Origin: Paralichthys olivaceus
Taxonomy: Eukaryota; Chordata; Actinopteri; Pleuronectiformes; Paralichthyidae
Assembly: GCF_024713975.1 (NCBI RefSeq)
Contig: NC_091098.1
Span: forward strand, 27,239,316-27,303,315
Direction of reading: 5' to 3'
Length of the DNA stretch: 64,000 nt
Shown one piece after another: positions 28,909 to 40,506 of this stretch. The translations under genes were made by a program, and so were the position numbers. Within the stretch, counting starts at the first letter, position 1; every line of letters starts with the position of its first letter. Below the pieces are notes generated by a model that was not told the DNA's origin, did no database searches, and saw only the letters and a list, made by a program, of their open reading frames with translations.

Positions 28909-31900
28909 TCAGGATCTAGTGTGTATCTGCCCATGAAGGGCCTCAGCCTGGGCCTTCAGGCTCCGGAACTCCCCCTGGATGAAATCAGTCAGAGTCTTTC
29001 TCATTTCCATCTGAAAGGAAACGAAAAAGAACGTGTTGAATAATATTCTGCTCATGTGGCCGTTCACCCCGTCACAGACCAGTGACGTGGACTGTGGATC
29101 GAACATCTGTAGATCACAGTTTCCTTTGAGTTCATCTCTGAGACCAACTGAACGTTTGTGCCAAGTTTAAGAAAACTCCCTCCGGAGACTTTCACAGGAA
29201 CAACCCGAAAACATCAAGCTGATTCATGTTCAAGTGATTTCATTGACACATTCGTTGGTTTTCAGAATATCAGCTCCCAGAGCAACATCTTCAAATGTTT
29301 GGTTTCGTGCGACAGATTCACGAGTTCCCAGAAATCTGATGAAAAGAACTCAAGTGACTAAACATCAGATTCGAAGGTAACATGATGAGGAACAGTTCAG
29401 TTTGGATGTCTTTACTTGAAACACGTGTATATCATGTGGAATCCACTCCGTCCTCACCTGGCTCTTGTTGTCGGCTCGGAGTGATTCAACAAGGTCTTTC
29501 ACGCTGAACGGCTTCCCGACCAGGACGGTGATTTTCTGAAAGGAAACCACCAGACACGGCTGCAGTCAGTCACATGCACATACACAGCCCTCGTTATCAG
29601 AGTGTCCACTTTGACAGACAGACACAAACAAAGCACAAACAAAGTACGACAGTTAACAGCTGTTGGCCACCAGGGGGAAAAAACCTAATGAACATTTGTC
29701 GCTCCCACCTTGCCGATCCGAGGAATGTAGGGCGGCGTGTTGGGCAGAACGTCAGTCAGACCTAAGACAGAAGGACAAATACATTACTTCTATATGCACG
29801 TGGGAGAAGAGTGGCGTTCTTTCATCTTCATACTTTATATAATATATATCTTCACTTTATGAAGTCATTGATCAGGTGTGAACTCACCCACATGCCACAG
29901 CGGAAGGATAATCGGATCGAGGGAGCAATCTGCAATGAGCCGACCCACACCTGGAACACACACCAGGAAGTTGAGACAGACACGCAACAGGCAACACAGC
30001 TCAAGATCAAAAACCTTCTCTATCTGCTCGACATTATCGTGACTGGACGATGGAGCACGACAGGAACACGAACGGTTCTCACCCCATTTCAGTCGTATGA
30101 ATTCTTCAGTCATGTTGATTTTGCCTGTGAAAAAGGAACGAGACAAAGTGCTTGATTCCCAGAACGAGAAAACATCTGAGTCCAACATATCAGCTGACGG
30201 ATACGATACATGAAAAATAAATTGCAATGTGATTCCAAAGATGTTATCAAACCGTTCTGACGAAGACACGTAGCTGAGGTTTGATATTTACAGTTAACCA
30301 TAAACTTTGATTTAAAATATAAACGCTCATCTTTACTGTATTATTTATTTGTGGCTACACCACTGACCCAAATATAATGATTATACTTCTTTTTTACTGT
30401 CAAATCATATATCATGCTTTCAACACTCAGACAGACACACAGAGGGACACAGAGGGACACAGAGGGACACAGAGACGGTGACTACTCAAACTGATCAGAT
30501 CACCTGAGACAGACGTTCAAACCAGGTGTGAACGGGAGCAAAGAGAACAGGAGGATAGACAAAGTGAAGCTGTGAGCAGGAAGGTTCACGTACCCTCTGG
30601 AAAAATGTGCACCCATTCTCCTCTGTTCAGTTTGTCCAGAACAAAATCCATACCTTTCTGGTAAACGCCGTCACCTGGAGACAACACGTAAAAACGAGTG
30701 GCTCGTTCAGAACACACAGTTGTTGAGCTGCGGTGGGGGGGGGGGGGGGGGGGGGGGGGTGATGCAAGCAGCTGTGAGACCCTCACCTCTGCAGACGGGA
30801 ACACACTTTCCACGGCTGAAGAATCTGGAGTACAGCTCCACGGTGAAGCAGATGTCGGACGCTGTTGGGGTCCTGTCCATCAGTCACAGGCGGTTCAATA
30901 ATCATCATCCAAAAGATCAAAGCGTTTTCTACGACTGAGAGAGTGTGAAAGAAAAGACTCACCACCGCATCTTGTTGAAGCTCCACAGCTGTCTGAGCTT
31001 CAGCACGCCTGTTCAAACACAGTTTTCTTACAGGGACTGTTTCTGACTGGACTGTGTTCAGGTCAGGTTTGGAATTGAGTTTATTTCACACAACATAAAT
31101 ACAAAATACAAAAGCAAATGTTACAAATATGTGTAACGTCTGATATGAGAACCACATCCAAATAAAAATGTAAACATGCACAATCTTCACTATAGGTTAT
31201 ATAACAGAATAAAAGATTCATTTTGATCTATATAATAGTGTAACAGTGATAATACAGAGAGGGATGAACATATAAATACAGTGAGAACAACACAATCGTT
31301 TTCTTTGCAAATCAAATGTTTCAACAGCAGATTTCTGTTCTTCTCTCTTCAATCAGAGGAATCCAATCAACGCATCGTTCCACAAGATCAAACCGTGTGA
31401 TATTTAATAGAAAACTGACCACAGGATGTTTTATGATGCGTGTGCTGCCATATTGTCTTTACCCCAGATGTGTGGGTCGTCCATACAGGACTGGTGATTG
31501 GACAGCGTGATGAGGGGCGTGTCAGCGGGCCTCTGGTCAATCAGGTTGAGCAGAACCTCTTGGTTGTGGACGGTCAAACAGTTCATGTACTCTGAGGACG
31601 CAGAGAGAGGGGGAGTGAAAAAACCAGAAGCAGCGATCAGTGCTTGGAAACATCAAGTTTTATTTGACTGAATAAATAATGTTTAATTTATTTTTACACT
31701 TTATGTAAAATGTTTATTTCTTAAAGTTCTATACATTTGTTCTTTTTAATTTTGAGAAATCTAGACGTTAACAGTTAAAGTGTAAAATATCAAACCTCGT
31801 TTACGTTTTCGATGTCATCAAGGTCATAAACAACAGTTTAGGAATTTTAAACATTTTGTAAAATCATATATAATCTGATATATTCTGCATCTCACAGAAG

Positions 31901-32066
31901 CCTGATGGTCTGGCTCTAACGTGCATGTGTATAAATTACAAACATGTTCACACGTACTGGTCCAGAAGTAGGAATAGGAGCCGACCATGCCCATGATCAG
32001 GGAGCTGGAGATCCTCCATGCAAGAGCAGGGCTCTGAGGGAACGGCCATCTGACCTCCAGGGGCAT
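28909..32066 (-). CDS. tafazzin: Tafazzin, mitochondrial phospholipid-lysophospholipid transacylase
   Basis: Remodels cardiolipin acyl chains on the inner and outer mitochondrial membranes; human loss causes Barth syndrome. Exons: 31958-32066, 31463-31591, 30963-31008, 30787-30872, 30594-30674, 30083-30124, 29888-29950, 29709-29761, 29458-29535, 28909-29010; 262 aa, all phases closing, exactly the length of the human form lacking exon 5. It starts [10 protein letters not shown] and has an N-terminal hydrophobic segment ([15 protein letters not shown]). The acyltransferase motif NHQSCMDD (HX4D) is at about residue 66, IFPEG at about 150 and [10 protein letters not shown] further on. A non-coding first exon (about 32845-32970) probably splices to 32082. 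No reading-frame damage is seen. Confidence 0.97.
30728..30762 (-). repeat. Poly(C) run (sense strand) in a tafazzin intron
   Basis: A run of about 29 G on the plus strand, broken at most once, sits inside the 112-nt intron 30675-30786. In the tafazzin transcript this is poly(C). Human TAFAZZIN has its alternative exon 5 in the corresponding intron. Confidence 0.9.
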
Positions 32067-32109
32067 CACGGCTCTCCACAGACTGTACACACACACACAC
32101 ACACACACA

Positions 32110-32153
<44 letters not shown>

Positions 32154-32322
32154 GTGATAATTCAAGTTATAAATGTCCACAGCTACACTAACACATTAAA
32201 ACGATTAGTTCAGTGTCACAGACCAACAACAGAGGTGATGAGGTTAATATCAGATGTTCTGAGGCTCATTAAAGACAATGAAAAAGAAATCTCAGGAGAA
32301 CCTGGTTCTCCAGGAGGTGCAG

Positions 32323-32403
32323 CCTCCTGGAGAACCTGGTGTTAGAACCTGGTGTTGTTCACCTCCTGGAGCACCAGGTTCTAACACCAGGTTCTCCAGG
32401 AGG
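32323..32403 (+). repeat. 32-bp perfect inverted repeat in tafazzin 5' intron
   Basis: Arm 32323-32354 is the exact reverse complement of 32372-32403, with a 17-nt spacer. The left flank (32296-32333) repeats the same motif and contains its own small palindrome around CAGGAGGTGCAGCCTCCTG. Confidence 0.9.
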
Positions 32404-32477
32404 TGCAGCCTCGTGTGTGCACATCACTCAGCCTCTTCATTAACAAACACCTTCATTTAGAACAGACTCAACATTCA

Positions 32478-32524
32478 GGCTAACAGGCTAACTGCAGCAG
32501 CTAGCAGCAGTTAGCCTGTTAGCC
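32478..32524 (+). repeat. 18-bp perfect inverted repeat in tafazzin 5' intron
   Basis: GGCTAACAGGCTAACTGC (32478-32495) and its exact reverse complement (32507-32524) are separated by 11 nt. GCTAAC/GTTAGC motifs of this type are common in fish dispersed repeats. Confidence 0.9.
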
Positions 32525-32679
32525 ACAGTTAGCTCAGCTGGGAAAGACACTTTAAACTTTCAGCCTGAAGAAAAACACTGAATTAAATAAAGTAATAAAA
32601 GTGTAACCAGCGGATTTAACTCCAACAGTCGAGTCACCTGTCTGCAGCTCCGACCTGAGAAATGAAGAAACAGGTTCAA

Positions 32680-32785
32680 CACACTGTGACACACACAACA
32701 CACACAACAGACACACACAACAGACACTGTGACACACACAACAGACACAGTGACACACACAACAGACAACACACAGTGTGTGTCT
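32680..32785 (+). repeat. ACACACAACAGACACTGTG tandem repeat
   Basis: Imperfect units of ACACACAACAGACAC with GTGACACAC variants lie in the tafazzin 5' intron. A (CA)n tract at 32087-32151 adjoins the acceptor of the ATG exon, so the sense strand has (TG)n before it. Confidence 0.85.
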
Positions 32786-32844
32786 GTGAGTTACACACTC
32801 AACACGTGAACGCTGCAGGAAACACACGTTGATCTCCACTTCAC

Positions 32845-32990
32845 CTTCTTCTGCTGCACTCTGACGGACATACACACCGGAAGTGAAAGCCCCGCACTGA
32901 ACTGTGGGTAAGGTAGTCTTCTGGAGCCGCTCGATCCGGCTGCAGACAAGACGGCGGACCTTCGTCCTCTGCTGACGCATGCGCAGTAGA
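32845..32990 (-). promoter_or_regulatory. tafazzin: Tafazzin core promoter and non-coding first exon
   Basis: On the plus strand ACCGGAAGTG (32877-32886) is an ETS site, and the palindromic GCATGCGC core near 32977-32985 fits the NRF1 consensus. NRF1 controls many nuclear genes for mitochondrial proteins. A donor at 32844/32843 fits a short 5' UTR exon. Promoter placement is inferred. Confidence 0.55.
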
Positions 32991-33059
32991 CATCTCCGGA
33001 AATGACAGGAAATGACACATGATACGTCACATCACAAACCAGCAGCGGAAGTTACTCTT

Positions 33060-33335
33060 CTGTTTTTTATAAAAACTATATATTTAAACTGTGTATATAA
33101 AACTATATATTTAAACTGTATATAAAAACTATATATTTAAACTGTGTATATAAAACTATATATTTAAACTGTATATAAAACTATATATTTAAACTGTATA
33201 TTTAAACTGTATATAAAACTATATATTTAAACTGTATATAAAACTATATATTTAAACTGTAGATAAAACTATATATTTATAATGTCTATAAAAACTACAT
33301 TTTAAAACTGTAAATAAACTATATATTTTTTTAAA
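33060..33335 (+). repeat. AT-rich minisatellite between tafazzin and slc25a20
   Basis: About 10 units of AAACTATATATTTAAACTGT with ATATA or GTATA variants. Low-melting DNA; no gene. Confidence 0.95.
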
Positions 33336-33550
33336 AATCGTATTATTATTATTATTAGCAGATGGTATTATGTGTAAAGTTATACGACATCGTGGTGAAT
33401 ACACAACTAATAATGCCTCATGTTTGTCTCTGTCCCTTCACGAGGTTTGTATGTCCTGAAGACATCTTTACATTTATTCTCACTGTGCACATTATTACAA
33501 ATGACAACCTACACGACCTGAGGCTCCGGTGGTGATCCAGGTACACACCT

Positions 33551-33569
33551 TTTATTCAAGCACTTTATT
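33551..33569 (-). terminator. slc25a20: slc25a20 polyadenylation signals
   Basis: Two minus-strand AATAAA hexamers (plus 33551-33556 and 33564-33569) lie about 350 nt past the stop. A third AATAAA directly follows the TGA stop (33906-33911). Confidence 0.55.
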
Positions 33570-33911
33570 CACAAAGTTTATAAAACAGTGCCTCAGTGTC
33601 TTTACACAAGTGAAACAAACACTGATTAATTATCTACAAACATCATAAATAGTTTAAAAAAGTGATCAACGCTCAGAGCTGACACTTCAAACGATACATT
33701 TATAAATGTGCATATATGTAAAACCTGTGCTCACACAAAGTGAGTATTAAATCATCATTTAGAAAATTAATTTGTAAAATCAAATGTAAAAATACATTTA
33801 AGAATACAAAGATTCTTCACATTTCACCGTGTGAAAATAAACAGAGAAGAAGAAGTAGCTCAGGAGGGAGGTCGGTCCAGACGGTGACTCCTCATGATGA
33901 ACTGGTTTATT

Positions 33912-34231
33912 TCACCAACTGGGTGCGATCACGTTTAACCCCTTCAGAGCCACTTCAAAGCCCAAAAAACAGGCCTGAGGGAGACAGGAAGGAGCGAGGA
34001 GTTTCAGTGGAGACATTAGAGACATTAGAGACATTAGAGACAGGTGGTTCTGTGGTTTTCAGGAGAGAGACATGGTGATGCTGAGGACAAGAGAGAAGCT
34101 CAGTGTTACCGCGTTGGCAGGGAAGGCTCGTAGGAAGACGGGGTTGAATCCCTTATAGAGCGCTCTAGGGCCTTCTTCACGCAGCAGCGTTCTCAGGACA
34201 TCAACAAGACCTCTGTACTTCCCATCTGCAG

Positions 34232-34290
<59 letters not shown>

Positions 34291-37031
34291 GTTAGATGAA
34301 AGTAAACCCTCTCTCTCCCACTTGTGTGAAGATATTTTCAGACAAGAACTCTGGACATATTGTGTAGTCATGTTGTGTAGACATGTTGTGTAGTCAGTGT
34401 GTGTAGCAGATTGTCGACTCGTTCACAACAACAGGAACATGTGGGGACATTCAGGTGAGGGGCGGAGCCTGTAGAGCAGCAGGAGGCGGGGCATGACGTC
34501 TAAACTCTGCTGTGTAAAGATCAGTGTTGTTGTTTACAGCTCGTCCACACGGCGTCGGCCCTCATCACCAAAACATCTGGAACCTCCTCGTCTTTCCGAG
34601 TAGATGTCTTCGCCCTCTACGTGTCCGGCTCCTCTTCTTCATCCTGAGACATTTGTGTTCTTCAGTTTCACGTCTGTCACGTGTTAGAAACCTCAGAGTT
34701 CCTGCTGTGTTCTCTCATGGACTCACTCTGACATTTTATAAATGTTTTACCAGGAGGCTGCAGGAGAAGATCCAGAAAATGTCCAGAGACACTGGCTCAG
34801 ACATTTGTTCTCACATACAGAACATGTGAGGAACGTGTCAGGACTCAGGCTCAGGTCTGAGAATAGCTTATGATACGATGGTTTTATTGTCATCAGCTGT
34901 CTGAATTCAGGGGCGCTTGTTTCGTGTAGACTGCAGAGGCCGTCACCAGCTCATCCGTTCCTTATAACTGTCGTTCTAGAAACATAGCTGAAGTTGGACA
35001 CGATGAGAAAGTTTTACTTCCCCTTGGTAACCGGTTTTCAAAGATGAACAATGAATCCTGGGATATGTTGGGCCAGGAAGGCTCCACCTGCTAGTCTGGT
35101 CTAGTCTGGTCGGTCTGGTCTGGTCTGGTCTGGTCTGGTCTGGTCTAGTCTGGTCTGGTCTGGTCTGGTCTGGTCTGGTCTGGTCGGTCTGGTCTGGTCT
35201 AGTCTGGTCTGGTCTGGTCTGGTCTGGTCTGGTCTGGTCTGGTCTGGTCTGGTCTGGTCTAATCTAATCGCCTCACTGTGATGTAATCAGTCTTTACATG
35301 AAGCTTCCAAAGGCTGCAGCCCCTAAATTCATTATTTAGATGCACTCAGAGCTGTGAGAGTTGAAATGTGAGTAAGAGGACTGTGTTTCAATGATCTGAC
35401 AAATATAATTGAAACGTAACAAAGGGGAGATTTGCTCTTGTCCGATCTAAGTTCAGAGGAGGTGTTGAGCTTCTCATCTAACTCATGAGCCTGTAAAGAA
35501 ATAATGAACATTTGGTTGTCGTCACTCAGCAGAAGAACGAGCACACCTCCGAACATGACCAAAGGTGAGTGGACATGCAGCAGAGAACGTTTGTATTCTA
35601 TGAGCTTCACGTGGACTCAGACCTGTCTGGAAGTTGGATTTGAGGACGTCGGGAGGAAGAGCGATCGTCCAGTTTAATATTCCTGCGACGCCCCCGGCCA
35701 GGAGGATGTTGGGAGTGCTGAGCTGAGAAACACTAAAAACACACAGACAGTAAAATCAAAGGGAGGTTATCTGAGGTCCATCAGGTCTTTGTGCAACGTA
35801 ACCATGGATGCTCACCTTTGACCCTCAGGAGTCAGGAAGTGTTTGAGGTATTCGTATGTGAGGAAGTAGAGACCATTAGAAGGCACGTCTGTGACAGAGC
35901 AACACAAACATGGCTGTGAATCAATGCTCCCCTTTAGGTTCAAACCTCACAGCACAGTAGAGCTCACCTCTGATCAGAGTGAGCACCGTCCCTTTGTAGA
36001 CGCCGCGGATCCCCTGCTCCCTGTACAGCCTGAGCGCACAGTCCAGTGGACCCGCGTACCTCTTCTTACCGCTGCTCGCCTGCACCTGGACACGCCCAGT
36101 ACTTCAAGTTAGAAACAACGAGAAACACTGACCTATCATCACCTTTTAAAGTGGACGACACTGAGGGATCCGAGGCTGCGTCCAGACAGCTGTGTTTTAG
36201 TTTGAAACGGGTGTTTCCAACCAGGTGATCAAGTGTTTGGGCTTCGCATCAGTTTTAATCCCACATGTGACCACTGACGTTCACTGGGCATGTCGATGTC
36301 AACAGGAAGTATTAGGTTGTTAGTGTCCCAACAACATCTGTGACAGGAGCCTGACGAATCAGCGAAGGCTAACTTATGACTGAAAAGAACCAATCAGAGG
36401 TTGTGAGCTTCTACGTCTTTGTTTCCAAACAACGCACATGGTTTCACCCCCCCACCTCCCATGATGCACCTCACCTGCAGTAAACATTTGATCCTCTCTC
36501 CTGGAGCCACAATCACTGTAGTGAAGACGCCTGCCAGACATCCAGACAGGAAGATCTGAGACGGCCTAAACACAAAGAACAGAAATCAACATCTCACTGA
36601 TGGGATTTCATCAAACCCCAAAGGTTCTCCATCATATGATGTCACGAAGAAGCCAGAAAGTGACGCCATGCATTCACGTTTTTAATCCTTCCTCAGCATT
36701 TATTACATCTTGTCACTTTGGGAGGGACACTTTCAACTCGCCAGCGTCTCTCCTGGAAAACAGGAAGCAAATGTTCGGGGAGCATCAGGAGGAGGAGGAG
36801 CCGAGTTGTACAGAGCTCGGTGTGAGAAACACCAGGACGGACGCAGCCAACACGTGTGTCACCGCCACATTCTCGTCATTTATAGCTCGAGGGGCAGATG
36901 GGGTCAGAAGACACAGGGCTGGTGGGAGGTGGAAGGGTTAAGGTTACGTGAGGAGAGGGGCGTACTTCAAATGAGCGAATGAAAGCAGGGGGAAGCACAA
37001 CAGAGAGTTTATATAGATCTCTATTCCAGGT

Positions 37032-37087
<56 letters not shown>

Positions 37088-37250
37088 TGTGTGTGTTGGG
37101 TTTAACTAACGTTAGAAGTTTGCCAGGATCCGTCTGCTGGAGCTGTTTCCCCAGACCGAAGCCAAAGAAACTGATGGCCATCATCGGAGCCACGCCCGCC
37201 AGCGGAGCCCCCATTCCTCTATAGAGGCCAAGGATACCCTGAACACACAC

Positions 37251-37295
<45 letters not shown>

Positions 37296-37512
37296 AATGC
37301 ACAGATTATTTTAAAGTAAACACATGGGAACACATTTGTCTTTGTGTTAAAATGATTATTCTCATGAGATCTTCTGAAGAACACCTGCCTTCAAGCTCAT
37401 TGTCCATTAAACAGAAATTGTTGTGTAGTGTAAAAACATTCACCACATGTGACCTTCATGTGTTTGAGCTTTGACTGGATGTTTGAACTCTTCTTCTGCA
37501 GAGGTGCAACTG

Positions 37513-37555
<43 letters not shown>

Positions 37556-37659
37556 CACCTCTTTGGATACAGTTTTGCGGAAGCAGTCATATGTTCCTGT
37601 GTAGAGGACATACTGAGTGCAGGAGGCTTTGGGCTGCGTTTGTAGCCTCACCTGCAGAA

Positions 37660-37706
<47 letters not shown>

Positions 37707-39713
37707 TTCAGAAGGAAGGGTTAGAGATAAGGGCTCCGCCCTCCAGTGTCTTCTTAGTCTCTCTGATAAACAAACTGACAGTTACTGTCTGTAACTTTGA
37801 GGATATGAATGAATTCACTTTGTGTTTAAAAAACAGGAGTTCTTTTACACATTTGCTTGTATTTGTGTTTTCTTTTGATTTATTGTGTGAAGTGAGGATG
37901 TGTGTGACCTCAGCTGATCAAGAGGAGGCTGATGTGTTGACTGAGACTCTTCTTCACCTCAGTGTGTTGAAGCTGCACACGAAGCCTGGTTCACACTTTA
38001 AGCTGATTTATCACTAATCCTCTCAACCTGCAGCTGATCACTGACTTCATGAGATCAGTCTGTCAGTTATATACTGTCAGTTATATACTGTCTGTTATAT
38101 ACTGTCAGTTATATACAGTCAGTTATATACAGTCTGTTATATACAGTCAGTCTGTTATATACAGTCAGTTATATACTGTCAGTTATATACTGTCTGTTAT
38201 ATACTGTCTGTTATACACAGTCTGTTATATACAGTCAGTTATATACAGTCAGTCTGTTATACACAGTCAGTTATATACTGTCAGTTATATACAGTCTGTT
38301 ATACACAGTCAGACTGTTAAACAGTCTGTCAGTTATATACTGTCAGTTATATACAGTCTGTTATATACTGTCAGTTATATACTGTCTGTTATATACAGTC
38401 TGTTATATACAGTCTGTTATATACAGTCTGTCTGTTATATACAGTCAGTTATATACAGTCAGTCTGTTATATACAGTCAGTCAGTTATATACTGTCTGTT
38501 ATATACAGTCAGTCTGTTATAAACAGTCAGTCTGTTATAAACAGTCAGTCTGTTATATACAGTCAGTTATATGCAGTCAGTCAGTTATCAGTTATATACA
38601 GACAGTCAGTTATACACAGTCAGTCAGTTACAGTCAGTCAGTTATATACAGTCTGTTATATACAGTCAGTCAGTTATACACAGTCAGTCAGTTACAGGCA
38701 GTCAGTTATATACAGTCAGTTATAAACAGTCAGTCAGTTATACACAGTCAGTCAGTTACAGTCAGTCAGTTATACACAGTCAGTCAGTTATACACAGTCA
38801 GTCAGTTATACACAGTCAGTCAGTTATATACAGACAGTCAGTTATACACAGTCAGTCAGTTACAGTCAGTTATACACAGTCAGTAAGTTATATACAGACA
38901 GTCTGTTATATACAGTCAGTCAGTTACAGGCAGTCTGTTATATACAGTCAGTTATACACAGTCAGTCAGTTATACACAGTCAGTCAGTTATATACAGACA
39001 GTCAGTTATACACAGTCAGTCAGTTACAGTCAGTTATACACAGTCAGTCAGTTATACACAGTCAGTCAGTTACAGTCAGTCAGTTATACACAGTCAGTCT
39101 GTTATATACAGACAGTCAGTTATACACAGTCAGTTATACACAGACAGTCAGTTATACACAGTCAGTCAGTTATATACAGTCAGTCAGTTACAGTCAGTCA
39201 GTTATACACAGTCAGTCTGTTATATACAGTCAGTCAGTTATACACAGTCAGTTATATACAGTCAGTTATATACAGACAGTCAGTTATACACAGTCAGTTA
39301 TACACAGACAGTTATATACAGTCAGTCAGTTATATACAGTCTGTTATATACAGTCAGTCTGTTATACACAGTCAGTTATACACAGTCAGTTATATACAGA
39401 CAGTCAGTTATATACAGTCAGTTATATACAGACAGTCAGTTATATACAGTCAGTCAGTTATATACAGTCTGTTATATACAGTCAGTCTGTTATACACAGT
39501 CAGTTATACACAGTCAGTTATATACAGACAGTCAGTTATATACAGTCAGTCAGTTATATACAGTCAGTTATATACAGACAGTCAGTTATATACAGTCAGT
39601 CAGTTGTCTACCTTGATGGTATCCAGTGGGTGTCCCGCCAGCAACAGACAGGCTCCACCGACTCCTCCGGCCACGAAGTTCTTGAGAGGAGAAACTGTTG
39701 TTTCGTCCCCCAT
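33912..39713 (-). CDS. slc25a20: Mitochondrial carnitine/acylcarnitine carrier (SLC25A20)
   Basis: Inner mitochondrial membrane exchanger of acylcarnitine for carnitine, needed for fatty-acid oxidation. Exons: 39612-39713, 37559-37651, 37111-37238, 36475-36565, 35968-36085, 35816-35888, 35623-35732, 34110-34231, 33912-33974; 299 aa against 301 in human, all phases closing. Three mitochondrial carrier repeats are seen, with signatures [22 protein letters not shown] and [10 protein letters not shown] and the matching Gxx[14 protein letters not shown] and ALYKGFNPV segments. The exon at 35623 uses the acceptor giving [16 protein letters not shown]. The last exon gives [14 protein letters not shown]; reading through its preceding donor would give a false hydrophobic end. 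The GERIKCLL loop and overall length favour SLC25A20 over other SLC25 members. It lies head-to-head with atp6ap1, about 870 bp apart. Confidence 0.94.
34233..34288 (-). repeat. (GT)n (sense) before the slc25a20 exon at 34231
   Basis: The plus-strand (CA)n is (TG)n in the transcript and runs into the gcag acceptor. Confidence 0.95.
35088..35265 (+). repeat. TCTGG pentanucleotide array in a slc25a20 intron
   Basis: About 34 units of TCTGG/TCTAG with occasional TCGG interruptions. Confidence 0.95.
37243..37293 (-). repeat. (GT)n at the 3' end of slc25a20 intron 2; partner (AC)n at 37515-37554
   Basis: In the transcript the intron 37239-37558 begins gtga then about 20 AC units and ends with about 25 GT units 4-5 nt before ttcag. 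The two ends are fully complementary. Other tracts in this gene: 37030-37083 and 37661-37703. Confidence 0.95.
38050..39603 (-). repeat. 1.55-kb minisatellite in slc25a20 intron 1
   Basis: Many tens of 12-18 bp units, on the plus strand GTTATATACAGTCAGTCA and variants, in the transcript CTGACTGTATATAAC. The array ends within 10 nt of the intron's donor at 39611. Long open frames here are by-products of the repeat. Confidence 0.97.
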
Positions 39714-39731
39714 CGTCTGTCCACATGACCC

Positions 39732-39880
39732 GGACTCACACCGAGACTCACACCGAGACTCACACCGAGACTCACACCGAGACTCACACCGAGACTCACA
39801 CCGAGACTCACACCGAGACTCACACCGAGACTCACACCGAGACTCACACCGAGACTCACACCGAGACTCACACCGACAGT
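39732..39880 (-). repeat. 12-bp minisatellite in the slc25a20 5' UTR/promoter
   Basis: About 12 nearly identical copies of GACTCACACCGA start about 20 nt upstream of the slc25a20 ATG. Perfect 12-mers suggest recent expansion or ongoing gene conversion. GT-rich repeats (39915-40040) follow. Confidence 0.95.
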
Positions 39881-40506
39881 CCCCGCTACACACACCGAGT
39901 CTCACCTTGTCTCTGTGCGTGTGTCAGTGTGTGTGTGTGTCTCTGAGTGTCAGTGTCTGTGTGTGTGTCAGTGTGTGTGTGTGTCAGTGTGTGTGTGTGT
40001 CAGTGTGTGTGTGTCTCTGAGTGTGTGTGTGTTGTGCAGCTACAAACTCACTAACTTGAACTTTAACGTTATTAAAATTATTATTATCAGTATGATGATG
40101 ATGATGACGATGTTCCTGCTGTGACGTCACAGTGTCATTTGATACTTTGTAAACTTTGTGTTTGTGACGTGTCATCTGCTCCAGAGGAAACAGCGACCTC
40201 TGGCGGTGAGGGGAAAGAAGAGTCACTAAAAATGAAGTAGAATTCTTGATCCTTTATCTCAGGACACTTTTACTTTTGAAACGAAATTTACCTCAGGACG
40301 GTGTTTTACTTTAAAATAGAACGAATATTAGAAAAGGTGTATTATTTGTTATTGTGTAGAATTGTGTATTTTATCATTGTGTGTTTGTTAATGTTTCTAG
40401 CAGGACATGGAGGCTGTGTAAAACATAGAGCTGCTGTAAACTGTGAAGACTGAAAATAATTATAATAATTATTATAAATTCTTATTCGTGTCCAGAAAGG
40501 TTTTAT

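Noticed and set aside
34050-34110. slc25a20 ending in [17 protein letters not shown]
   Set aside because: This reads through a GTAACA donor. A downstream exon (33912-33974) encodes the conserved [14 protein letters not shown] end.
35722-35732. Acceptor CTCAG|CTCAGC for the slc25a20 exon
   Set aside because: It breaks the phase. The acceptor 10 nt upstream gives QSVSQLSTP, matching the family.
38571-39728. 385-aa open frame of repeated [12 protein letters not shown]
   Set aside because: It is the slc25a20 intron 1 minisatellite read in one frame. Its composition follows the DNA repeat, it has no start context, and its end is antisense to slc25a20 exon 1.
39604-40020. Open frames of HRDS/VSLG repeats on both strands near 39.7 kb
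   Set aside because: The 12-bp array has no stop in several frames. This is a product of unit length being a multiple of three.
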